A DNA stretch of 64,000 nt from Mortierella alpina. Lineage: Eukaryota; Mortierellomycota; Mortierellomycetes; Mortierellales; Mortierellaceae. Position 1 is the stretch's first letter. Each line of letters opens with the position of its first letter. Position numbers and translations under genes: made by a program. Below the pieces are notes generated by a model. The model was given only the letters and a program-made list of their open reading frames with translations. It searched no databases and had not been told where the DNA came from. Positions 36,686 through 46,987 of the stretch are shown here, piece by piece. The stretch spans positions 124,001 to 188,000 of the forward strand of contig JANATF010000016.1 of NCBI GenBank assembly GCA_029449245.1. Reading direction: 5' to 3'.

Positions 36686-38104
36686 CTAGAAAAGATCTGC
36701 AATATCCATAGGTAACTCGTCGACTTTGATCGAAAAGAACGTTTCAAACTCGCGAAGCGCCGGCACATCTGCCGCTGTCAAAAAGTGAATCACCATCCCA
36801 ACGCGTCCAAACCGTCCTCCACGCCCAATCCGATGGATATAGTTCTCCTTGTTGTTTGGCAGATCATAATTGATCACCAGTGGCATCCGCTGGATACCTG
36901 CTATGCCTCTTGCCAAGATATCGGTCGTGATCAACACGCGTGTCAACCCTCGACGGAACTCTTGCTCGATCGTCTCTCGCTCAGCTGCACTCATCTCGGC
37001 ATGAAGTACAGACGTCGTGTACTCGTGTTGCTCAGACGCTAATAATTGGTCCCTCAACCATTCGACTCGATCACGGGTGTTGCAAAAGATCACCACCTGC
37101 GTGATGGCGACGGTCTCGAATAGGTCGCAAAGCGTTTCCAGCTTCCATTCTTCCCTATCCACAGCGATATAGAACTGCTTGACCCCCTCGAGTGGGGACT
37201 CTTCGGTCTTGAGCAGGATCTTCACTGGGTTTCGCGTGAACTCGGACGTGACCTCGAGCATGTCTGTCGGCATGGTGGCAGAGACGACCACCGTCTGGAC
37301 AGTCGTGGGGAGGAGCTGAAAGATATCTTGGATCGTGTCTTTGAACCCACGCGAGAGTAACTCGTCCGCTTGGTCGAGGACGAAGTTCTGGATCGAGTCG
37401 AGTTTTAGGACCCGACGTCTTATCAGGTCATAGACGCGACCTGGGGTGCCCACCACGACCTGGACACCACCTTGCGTCAGGCTGGCAATGTCGTCCTGCA
37501 TGCAAGCGCCGCCGATACAGGCCCGGCATTGGACGTTGAGGGATTCGCCCAAGGTGAGGACGACGCGTTGCATGATATGGGAGAGTTCGCGGGTGGGGAC
37601 GAGGATCAGGGCTTGGCAGTGCGGGTTGGAGTAGTCGAGCTGATGGAGGATGGAGATGGCGAAGGCGGCGGTTTTGCCCGTGCCGGATTGGGCTTGCGCA
37701 ATGACATCATGACCCTTGAGGATCGGAAGGATGGCGAGCTGTTGAATGTATGATGGTCGTTCGAATCTAGATGGAAGTGAACGAGAAGATGGATTGAGAG
37801 AGGGATTGGAAGTGTGCAATGGCTGAGTGTTCAGAGGGTCATGGCCATTCACTTTTTCTTTACCCGAACGAGTAGATGCCACGGAGCAGTTCCGGTTTCA
37901 ACTCCATACTCTCGAAGCTATCGACAGCCATAGGCGCTTCGGGCTAGAGAGCACGCACGACAGAATCGGCTGCGGTTAGCAAAGACGAGATTCCTAGCGT
38001 GTGCCAAGGATGAACTATGGTTCTGTAACATGTTGCAGGCGAACCTCGGTCTCTCGCTCTCTCTCTCCTTGGCCATGGTCCTCTTGTTCATTGTTGGTAC
38101 TCAT
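36686..38104 (-). CDS. eIF4A-like DEAD-box protein with DQAD motif II
   Basis: Three exons: 38104-38045, 37943-37864 and 37766-36686 (406 aa, eIF4A-sized). It aligns end to end with eIF4[21 protein letters not shown] (Q-motif region), AQSGTGKT (motif I), PTREL (Ia), TPGR (Ib), SAT (III), VIFCNT (IV), [11 protein letters not shown] (VI) and ending [10 protein letters not shown]. Two catalytic positions are changed: motif II reads [12 protein letters not shown] (DQAD for DEAD), and motif V reads [11 protein letters not shown] where eIF4A has RGID. The Glu of DEAD activates water for ATP hydrolysis, and a Glu-to-Gln change there in eIF4A gives a known dominant-negative protein. The product may bind RNA and eIF4G without turnover. 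The first exon ([12 protein letters not shown]) is supported by a TATA box 49-56 bp upstream; its donor GTTCGC is weak. Confidence 0.85.
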
Positions 38105-38152
38105 TGTTGGATACTTGTGTGGTAGAAAAGAGGCACTCTGAGCACGACCCCT

Positions 38153-38160
38153 CCTTTATA
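38153..38160 (-). promoter_or_regulatory. TATA box of the DQAD helicase gene
   Basis: The minus strand reads TATAAAGG at 38160-38153, 49-56 bp before the proposed ATG at 38104. This supports the short first exon and active transcription of the gene. Confidence 0.55.
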
Positions 38161-38344
38161 CGCGCGATACCGGTCCTTGGCTGCGGCACGCTGGTCGGTT
38201 TCGATCTAGACATCCTTGCAAAACCCATTGTCGATTTCGGCTTCGACAATCTCATCCACTTATGAGCTCTTCGACAGCATGATAGAGCTAGCTGCTGCGT
38301 CGCCTCGTTTACTTGGAACGGAGGCATCGAAAATACAAAATTTA

Positions 38345-39160
38345 CTACGCCGCACTTTCAGCAATTCGCGGATTTGCCACGATCTGTACATGGTCAGTCC
38401 TTTGCTTAGCCATCAGGTCCGCGACCTCTGGGGTCATGGTGCGCAAGACAAGCACGACCGGTGTCCCTTACCGCAGCCACGCCAAAAGGGCCTCCAAGCA
38501 ATCGCCAAGTCCACGCGACAGAATCTTATCCACCTCGTCCACAATCACCATCCGCACTTCTTCCTCCATAGATAACGCGCCTCGGAGGTGAGCATCGTAC
38601 AATCGACCAGGTGTGCCCACGAGCACACGAGGCTTCCTTTCAGCGATATGCTCCATATCCTCACGTACGGTCTTGGCGGACCCGACAGCATAACTGTGGA
38701 TGTCCATGGCGTAACAGAGTTCTCGAACAATGACTTACAGGAGGCACCATCTCTCGCGTGGGGACCATGATGAGAACTTGACCTTTGGATCCAAAATGAA
38801 CCACGTTCTGAACAGCCGATATGCAGCACGCTAATGTCTTTCCAGAGAGCAAAAGATCTTGTAGGAGAACATCATGGCCGCTAAGGATGGCTGGGTTGGC
38901 GCGTTGCTGGATGGCTGACGGTTTCTCTATTCTGTTCGTGTATTGCATATAGAAACGTCAGGGCTGGCTTGTATGAGAAAAGGCATCTCACGATTTGTTA
39001 TTTTTTGTTCTGGAAGAGAACAGCTCCTACCCGTATGAGTGAAGGTTGCTTATCAATGCAGCAGCCAGATCCATGCTATCAAGGGTCCTGACGACCTCGT
39101 CTGAGGTGGACTGCGGTAGATGGCCAACAGGAGCATCATTCGAGGCGGGATGATTCTATG
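38345..39160 (-). pseudogene. Broken eIF4A-like helicase pseudogene (DEVD)
   Basis: The minus strand encodes an eIF4A-like series: a first exon ending in ISNLHSYG, then after a GTAGG..ACAG intron IEKPSAIQQRANPAILSGHD (Q motif). Motif I is spoiled (DLLLSGKT in place of AQSGTGKT), PTREM (Ia) is followed by a frameshift near 38735, then VGTPGRLYD (Ib) and VIVDEVDKILSRG (motif II as DEVD). An in-frame TAA sits at 38470-38468 exactly where eIF4A continues, and the same frame beyond it still reads VVLVLRTMTPEVADLMAK (motif III as RTM). The frame ends at 38345 and the whole second RecA domain is missing. No start ATG is evident. It lies directly upstream of the DQAD gene on the same strand. Confidence 0.75.
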
Positions 39161-40187
39161 ACCTGTCAAGAGAGTTCAAGGTGTGTAAATCACCAATCCC
39201 AGCTGTGCATTAAAAGTCATGAATAGTGAGGAAAGTGAGAACAGAGAGAGGAGGAGGGGTAGAGGCAAAAAGTGTGTTGTCAAACATAGGACCTTCTCAA
39301 CTTTTGAAATTATGCATCTTGACCTCAAGGACTTGGTTGGTACCTCATTGTTGTGAATTCCGGTTTCCCACATCGCCTTTCTGCTCCATTCACCCGCGGG
39401 CGGAATGACAGACTTCAATGCAAGCGAGAGGGGATCGCAAGTGAATGAGCCCTGTCCCCTCTCATGCACCCGATTAGCACATCTCGGACAGCTCTGAAGT
39501 TAGTGTTTGTCACTTTGGACAGTAGCCAGCAAAGCGATGTGGTGGTTTTCTAGTCGTGGTTTTTCTATGCTTTACCCCTGAGCCGCGGCACTGATTGATT
39601 ACTCTGAAACATGCGCGAGCCTCGATACGCGACGTGATATCTGCAGCGACGAAAGGCGATTGTCGGTAGTGGTGTGCTCATGTGCTCATGATAGTGCGAC
39701 TCAATCACTCGAATGCTAATGCTCTTCATGGACAAGTTAATTCAAGCATGGTATATGACCATGGCATTCCTGCGCCATGCGCCCTCTCATTCCCACACTT
39801 TACTCATACAAAAAACGCAAGCTATATACTCTCATTCCATTGTGGTGACCCTTGTTCCTATATGAACATCGAGTTGGGCTTCTATGCAGACTGTGATATT
39901 TGATTGACCAGGAAAACGCGGGACGCAGAAGAGGCTTTGCTTAGCTTGCAAACGTGCAGAAGGATAAGTAGCATGCCTAGGGCGCGGGCATAGTACCGTG
40001 CCAGCGAGGTGGCGCTATAAAAATAACGAACGATCATTCCCGATCCTCTATTCTTCTTCATCCTCCATTCCCCTCTACTTTCAGGTAAATTTTCTCCCAT
40101 TTGTGTGTGTTTGAATGTGCTAGCTACCAGATATTTGCGCTCATGTCCTCTCATTTCACACTATCAAATCCCTAGCTTTATCAAACC
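39161..40187. promoter_or_regulatory. Spacer with TATA box and leader intron of the small gene
   Basis: TATAAAAATA is at 40016-40025, 163 bp before the ATG at 40188. A likely 5'-UTR intron spans 40085-40175 (TTTCAG|GTAAAT .. CCCTAG). The rest shows no gene. Confidence 0.5.
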
Positions 40188-40508
40188 ATGGAGGAGTTCA
40201 ACATAGTGAACGACATCCGTCCCGAGATTGGTGAACGGTGGACATTGGAAGCGCAAAGAAAGTACGAGACTTTTGGACACGTGAAAGAAACGGAGCGGAC
40301 GGAGGTCCCCATTCAGATGGTGAAAAACAATACGTTTGATATCGCAGGGAAGAAGGGCGGTAGTCTGAGAGGTGCTTTCTCCAGCAGTGGCATTGCTGCT
40401 GCTACGGCCATGGCTGGACCGGGTAGATCGCCAGAAGCCCATCACAAGAGGATCAGCCCGTATGGGGATGCGAGCGGGAGAGTAACGTGGCAGGAGCGGG
40501 CTGATTAA
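40188..40508 (+). CDS. Small hypothetical protein (106 aa)
   Basis: A single-exon frame starting in good context (ACCATGG), with a TATA box and a plausible leader intron upstream. The product is hydrophilic, begins MEEFNIVNDIRPEIGERWTL and has a Gly/Ala/Ser-rich middle (RGAFSSSGIAAATAMAGPG). It has no membrane segment or signal peptide and I recognise no domain. Codon use looks normal for the window. Promoter features make it more credible than a chance frame. Confidence 0.6.
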   Translation: MEEFNIVNDIRPEIGERWTLEAQRKYETFGHVKETERTEVPIQMVKNNTFDIAGKKGGSLRGAFSSSGIAAATAMAGPGRSPEAHHKRISPYGDASGRVTWQERAD

Positions 40509-40962
40509 ACGTTGGATGATCAATCCCATTAGACTGTACTCCTTCCCGATTTTTTTCCCGTAGATATAAAGCATCCAAGCTTCCCAGGTCTTATAAAAAT
40601 GTTGGCCATTGAACCGCAAAGCAGGTTAGGATGGGAAGATCCTGAAATGAGCAGGAAAAGTCGAATGAGAGGATCTTCCTGATAGTCAAAGCAATACTCC
40701 CACAATGGATCTGGACCGCGTCCTGCTGTTAAGAACGATGTCCAGGTGAAGGCATCAAAGTGCCATCACGGCGAGTCTCCTTTCCCGCGCTTCACATTTA
40801 CCATAAACAAGACCTTTGCATTATTTTTATGTATCATCTTGTCGCTCTCACTCCTCTACCAGCCCGTTCGATTCTTACGACTCCTCGTTCGTAGTGTCTA
40901 ATTTGTAATGAAATCTGCAATGTTCAACTGTAAGCCCGCACAGAAAAGAAAGGAGATATATC
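40509..40962. other. Convergent 3' spacer, no gene seen
   Basis: The shared 3' region of the small plus-strand gene and the minus-strand pseudo-helicase. No coding frame or RNA gene is recognised. Confidence 0.4.
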
Positions 40963-43900
40963 TCAATTAGCAACACGCACTGGGAACAAATCTAGACACC
41001 AAGTAAATGCCTTTCCGAGTTCTCTTACAGGCATGTCATCAATAGTCGTCCGGTAGTGCTGTTGTATAGCCCGTAAGGCTTGGCCCTCGCCTTTGTGTCC
41101 ATCGACAAGGTTGATTTTGACGCCTACTCGTCCGTTAGACCGATCAATCCACTTCACACTAATGGGAATAAAGAAGAGGATTCAATACATGGCTCTGTCT
41201 GCGATACTAACCCTCCATGATTGGCGAGATGCAAAGGAACGCCCGGTCTTACCGTGGAATGTAGTGACTGATGCTGGGGATCTCGAAGCTGATGACTAAT
41301 GGCACCGACAATATATCGAGATCCTTCGCCACTTCGTCCGTGAGTACAAACACGGCTGGTGGAGCCGACGTTCTGAACCTTCCAAGGGCTGCCCTCCTGG
41401 TAGTCATGTCCATGTCCGAGTACTATGAGTGCGTCGCCGTGATACAAAATAAGTTTAGTATCTGGCGTACCTTGTGAAGAGATGTTGGCATAGACGCAAA
41501 GTAAAGAAAACGCATTGGCCTTACCGCTCCGATGGCAGAACCATTGCGCTCTCGGATCTTTCGCACCACCCGCTCGACAGAGCTGTCTCGGTTACAGAAC
41601 ACGACGGCCCTATTTGCCCCACTGTCCTCGATCAGCTCGCAAAGTAGTTCAAGACGCCATTCTTCGTCCTCCACAGTCAAGTACTTGAAGAATTGGAGGA
41701 TACCCTTGAGGGCCAACTCATGACCCTTCACAAGGGCTTTGGTCGGTTGGTTGGAGTACTGATATACATAGTCGATCACATGAGGAGGCACCTCCGTCGA
41801 GAAGAACAAAAGCTGCGGTTGATTCATGGTCGTCGCTATCGTTGGGGTAGGCGTCACCAGGCCAGAGAATGCTGATGGCGCGGAACTGGACATAGAGCGC
41901 GGTCTTAATCCTGTGTCAGCATAGCTTCCAGGAGTGCGTCCTACGATGCCATTTGAGATGCCACCGCTTGTGGTGCCCATAATCCTTCCATTCAGCGCCG
42001 CAACCGCCATCGAAACGGGAGAGGTGGGTACAGAGGTCGGTGGTGATATCGTTGAGCCATTGCCCGTAGTTCCAGCCAAGGACGACGACGGCGTAGTTGC
42101 GGTACCCGTGTTTGTATTGCTGGGGACCCTCACCATGGTGAGCAAGCTGATGGTGGCCTCCTTCAATGGTGTCGACAATAGTATATCCGCGTTCTCCAGT
42201 ACCATGACCTTGAGAGCTTGGATGCTGATCTGCTTCGTCTTGATCAGATTCAGGACCTTTCCAGGTGTCCCGATCACGACATGTGCTGCGATGACAGGCA
42301 GCGGATCTGCATTAGTTCCAGCACCGTTGGCGCCATGAGAACCACCATATCCATTGCTACGAGCATGGCCGTTCTTGCTACTTCCACCATGCCCTGCAGT
42401 GTTGACTTGCGTGGTCGAGATGGTCCCGAGTGAAAGTGTCGCATTATTACCGTCTGCACATATTAAGCACGATATTGTAGGCATGAATCGGGCCAGGGCC
42501 AGCAAAACGCGCTGGACGTGCAGACACAGATCATGGTTGGAGCAGAGGATGAGCAATTGAGGGTGGATCGAGGTGGCAGGCAGGGTCAGGAAGTGAAGCA
42601 AGGGGATGGCGTAGGTCAGTGTTTTGGCTACTTCGGGCTTGGCTTGAGCAAGCACATCATGTTTGGACATGATCATTGGAATTCCGCGCTGCTGAAGAAT
42701 CGAGGGCATCTTGAGACTAGTAGTAGGAGAAGGGTGAAGCCCCGGTTAGGATTGATTGGTTTTATGGGTGTGATATAGCACCTGGGCACACAAAACTTCA
42801 TCAGCAATATGATGCGACATACCCATAGGCATAGATGCCGCGCAAGAGCTCTGGCGACAGGCCTAGTTTGCTGAAGCAATCCGTGGATTCTGTCTTTTCC
42901 ACCTGTGCAGCTGCCAGGGGCGCAGCAGACTTGACCGTGACCGTAGACTTTATCGTGTCTCGACCCACAGGCGGATGTAGAATTGCACCTTGAGACGTGG
43001 AGCGAAGTGCCTGCTACAGATGGCATGAAGAAGAAGTGTTAGAAACGCCTTGGACTAGTCGTGCTGAGTTTTTCCCTCTCGGCTTGCAAAGTTGTCAGGA
43101 GAGTGCAACTCACAGTGTAGCGGTCCTTGATGCTGGCCTGCGCAAAGGGTGTAGAGTCTAGCGTAGTCCTCGACTCTGGTTGCCATGACCGACGCTGTGT
43201 GGACTAGACAGGACAATAGGAGGTGCTGTTAGGTGACCAGTTCCAAGAGAGGGGGTAGCGTTCTGCACGTCATGGGTGAGTAACGATGGACGATGATGCC
43301 CTCCCGCCGTACCTGCATGTTGCCCCTAGTCGAATTTGCCTCTGAATTGACGTTGCTGCCTGCAGAGCTAGGGCGTGACCCCTCGGTCACGTTAGGAGCA
43401 GTAGAGGATCGCCAAAAGGGGGGTGGTCCTGCAGAAGAGCTGTTACTGTGGTGGTTGTGGTTGTTCATCGCGCTGAGAATCGAGCCCTGGCTGGACGAGG
43501 TCGACAGCACGGGCGTCGCAGGACTCAGAGGCGTCAAAGGCTTGCTGATCGCCACCGAAAACTTTGCTGGCATCTGCGTTGTCTGCACACTGATCGTATG
43601 AGGCACACGCTCAGCCTCGGGAGGCTGCGGTGTGGTGGCGTTGGACGAGGTTGCGGATGCCAGCGAGCTGATCGTCGAGTCCTCCTGCTTGCCGCCGCCC
43701 AGGGACTCGCGACTCCCGTTCAGATACGATGCTGAACCCTCGGAAGATGCCGAGTCCTCTTCGATAACCTGATCCTGCAACGTGGACGCGGGCCATTTCG
43801 AGTTGGACTGGTGCTTCTCTGTCTCGCTCTCGCTGCCAGCACCACTGCCAGCGCGTTTCTTTTGACTCAGTATCCTTGCCAGTGCCTTGGTCTCGTCCTT

Positions 43901-44167
43901 GACAGTCGAGGGTTTACGCTGTAGAAGAGAGCGGATGCTGTCCTGGCGACTTGCAGTGACGGCGGTGTTTCTGTCCTTGTCGTTGACTTTGGACCAGGGG
44001 TCGACGTCTAGGTAGTTCAGCTCCTCTTCCAGGTCCTCGGCCTCCTCTTGTTCCACCAAAACGGCGACGCCCTCGCTCAGAACCTTCACCTCGGCGGTGA
44101 TCTGTTTGAGCAGGGACTGGACATGGCCGAGTGAGATAGAGAGCTCCGCGAGGGTTGTCTGCGACAT
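40963..44167 (-). CDS. Degenerate eIF4A-like pseudo-helicase with coiled-coil N-terminus
   Basis: Six exons: 44167-43313, 43203-43114, 43013-42823, 42716-41525, 41422-41253 and 41158-40963, an intact frame of 897 aa. The first ~330 residues hold an N-terminal heptad-like helix (LAELSISLGHVQSLLKQI, LVEQEEAEDLEEELN) and a long Ser-rich region. From [20 protein letters not shown] onwards it follows eIF4A. The scaffold is recognisable (Q motif, VVIGTPGKVLNL, AVVFCNRDSS) but motif I is AQAKPEVAKT, Ia is CSNHD, II is VLENADILL, III is FSTEVP, V is VLTDEVAKDLD and VI is IPRVKWIDRSNGR. It cannot be an ATP-driven helicase. Low-complexity Gly/Ser/Thr inserts lie between Ia and Ib and between II and III. 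The frame is kept open across six exons, which argues for a protein-level role, perhaps as a non-catalytic eIF4A mimic. Confidence 0.75.
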
Positions 44168-44643
44168 TCCGAATGGAGGAATTGGGAATGCAATGCAATG
44201 GGTGAGAATGGGGGGTGGAAAGAATGGTTGAATGGGACGAAAGAAACAAAAAGCGCTGGACAGAGGGCCACAGCGCATGGGTTTAAAGTCGCAGCAAATG
44301 ATTTGAGCCAGGGACAAACAACAGCGAAAAAATAGGGGGTCGATCGAGAGCACCTGGTCGAAAAAAAAGAGGCACGCACACCTTGTCGCCGATACACATC
44401 ATGCTGCAGCAGCAGCGGGCGTGGAGAGAGGAGACGCATGGCCCCCCTGCTGCAAGTAGAACAGCAAACAGACAAATGCCAGGCACTCCAACGAACACCG
44501 GTGTTAGAATGCGAGTATATTGAACACAACAAAAACGCAACGGAACTGAACGACGATGCTTGACAATGCTGGATGGGCGGTGCTAGCCTGGGATGAAGGT
44601 GGTGTTTAACGAGGGTGGCACTGTGACACGGCAATGGCATGAC
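44168..44643. other. Promoter/leader of the pseudo-helicase gene
   Basis: The interval between two minus-strand genes. The minus strand is CT-rich towards the ATG at 44167. No other gene is seen. Confidence 0.4.
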
Positions 44644-46987
44644 CTATGTCATCTCTCTGTTCTCCAGTTCGTCATCCTCATGTTCGGACTGACGGGAGGG
44701 GTCGTCTTGTCCTCGGATCTCACGGGCACCATCACGGGTACTATGAGGGCGACTAACGACTGGAACGTTGCGATCATTATCTGGCTGTCGACGACCTGAA
44801 GGGACAGAGGCATCATGAGGCGCACTGTTACGGTTAGCATAGGGATCGAAAGAATGAGTGTAGCTAGAAGGATGCACAGTTTGGCCAGGTGCATGCAAGA
44901 CGCTGCCTTGAGTAGAGAGGCGGTCATAGTACGCTCGGTCCTCCGTCTCCTGTATTTCTCCCTCCGTTGGATTGCGCGATCCTTGATCAGATGGATGGCC
45001 TTGATGCAAGGGCTCGTAGAGGTAGTGGGCAGGGCGTAGCTGGAAACCAGACCGTTGTTGTGGGTGCTGTGGAGGGAATTGCTGCTGTGCACCAGGAACT
45101 CGAGGCACATTCCGCCGGTCAAAGCGTCTGACCTCTTGCGGTATACCAACGAGACCGCTGGGCGTACGGTCGTCGTCCATTTCGTGATCTGGGTGAGCTA
45201 CAGCTCGCGCACCCTCATTGTTCCACGAGAGATCGTTCTGCTGGCCGTACCAGCGACTCTCACCTTCCACTCGCGCTTCATTGTGGTCCGTGAGCAGTGA
45301 ACTGTGTCCAGCTACCGCACTCCATCTGTGAGCTCGATAAGATTCCAAGGCCGATACACTAGAGGCACCAGCATGAATGCCAAAGTACTGGGTGTCTGAA
45401 GGTAACGGCTGCTCTCCAAATGTGAGAAACTGCGTTGATGAACCACCTTGCAGAGAGTGTTGCTCATACTGGAGATTGGGACAAGATCGTCTTATCAAGT
45501 CCTGCTGAGCCTTCTGCTGTTGCAGATGGTACATGTGCTCCGAGTGAAGACGAGCACCATGATGCTGTTGTAAAGAAGCCTGAGGCGCCGACCAATACAG
45601 CTGGTTCTGGGGCTGCTGTCGATACTGCCGGTGCGCCTGTTGTTGATCCGTCTGATAGGCATGTGGCGAACCTATGGTCGGAGGGTCTACTCGCTCTAGA
45701 TCTCCCATCTCCAAGTGGTTTCCAGGATGAGATTGACGGCTATGGAAGGTGGCTTCGGTGTCCTGGAAGCGTGACAGATCCATCTGCGAGCTGAACTCTG
45801 CTGATGAAGAGGAAGCCCCGTAGCCCATGCTCGACAGCGCTGTCAGTGAGATTGGCCGCTGCAGGCTGAGCCGTCGGCTTGAGCAAAGGGGACAGTGTTT
45901 CACGAATCGAGCAATCAACTCCTTGGGTACCCAGGAGTAGTGCAGGCGTACCTAGACAACCACAAGAACGTTAACGACATACTATCTTTTTTTCTCATGT
46001 TTGTCACACTGACTACTTCTGAAGGCATACCTCAGCCGAGGTCTTGTCTCGTCCTCCGTGGGAACTTTTCCGGTGACAGTAGACAAGAACGTCGTAGAGA
46101 CATTCCTTGGTCGCCACTGGTTTCCCTGCGTGACATACAACATGATGCGTTTCTGTGGTGGACATTGTGAACATCTTTTTGGCCCAGAAGCGGAACTGGG
46201 CCGTCGACACTTGCGTGTTTTTCGGCTGCAAAAGGACCATGAGGATCTTTTGGTACATGGAGTTGGAGAGGAGAGCCTTCTCTCTCTTCTTGGGCGAGAG
46301 AGACATGAGGTAGTCGTCGGCCAGCATTCGGAATTCATCATGCGATATAAAGTTATTCGAGTGAAGTTCGTATGAACTTAGGGGACGAGATGGCCGTGCC
46401 AAAGATCGCGAGGGCAGTTGGTGCAATTGTTCTTGGCTATCTGACGCTACTTCGATCGTAGCAACAAAGTCTGGGTCGTCGTCATCATCATCGTCATTAT
46501 CACTCTCATCATCATCATCCTCAGTTTGTCGTGTATGCGATGAGAGGTGGTTGTAAAGTCGATGGTGCTGGAGTTGGTCATGATAGAGCGGTTCTTGATG
46601 AGGTTGCTGGTGAGAGGGTTGATACAGATGGGATTGAGGATGAAACTGTTGTTTGGGAAAGCTTTGACTTTGTGTTTGGGAATGATGGCTTCCTCGAGAA
46701 TGGTAAGGGTCTACGACAGTGGTGAAGTCTTGTTGCGACATTCTCCCAGTCTCTGCAGGTCGTTCATCGCAGAATGCCGAGCCATGAGTGTAGGAAGGCG
46801 TAAACGTGTAGGGTCGAGTATTGTCAGTGTTAATGGGGTCGTGTAAGGGGGCAGGGGCAGAAGAATAAACGTATGCACCAGCAGACGGACTGGGTCTTAA
46901 TTCCGGATGGGGTCGTGTCAATGGATTGTTAGGCTGTTCTGATCCCTGGCGACTGGACGTTGAATCAAAGTCGCTCGTGGTGTTCAT
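44644..46987 (-). CDS. NOL4-like protein with H2C2-type zinc-binding segment
   Basis: Two exons, 46987-46031 and 45951-44644 (754 aa). The N-terminal ~150 residues are Pro/His/Gln/Ser-rich, followed by an acidic run (about 4630 bp into the gene's left half; DDDDESDNDDDDDDD at ~155). The conserved core is FISHDEFRMLADDYLMSLS, STAQFRFWAKKMFTM, KPVATKECLYDVLVYCH, HGGRDKTSAEVRLHYSWVPK and FVKHCPLCSSRR. His/His and Cys-x2-Cys in that order resemble the integrase-type H2C2 zinc-binding domain as used in the animal NOL4 N-terminal region. It is probably nuclear and nucleic-acid binding (inference). The C-terminal ~380 residues are Gln/His/Ser-rich without a domain. The 79-bp intron falls in the conserved core (TSAE|VRLHYSW), so the splice is well supported. 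Confidence 0.7.
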
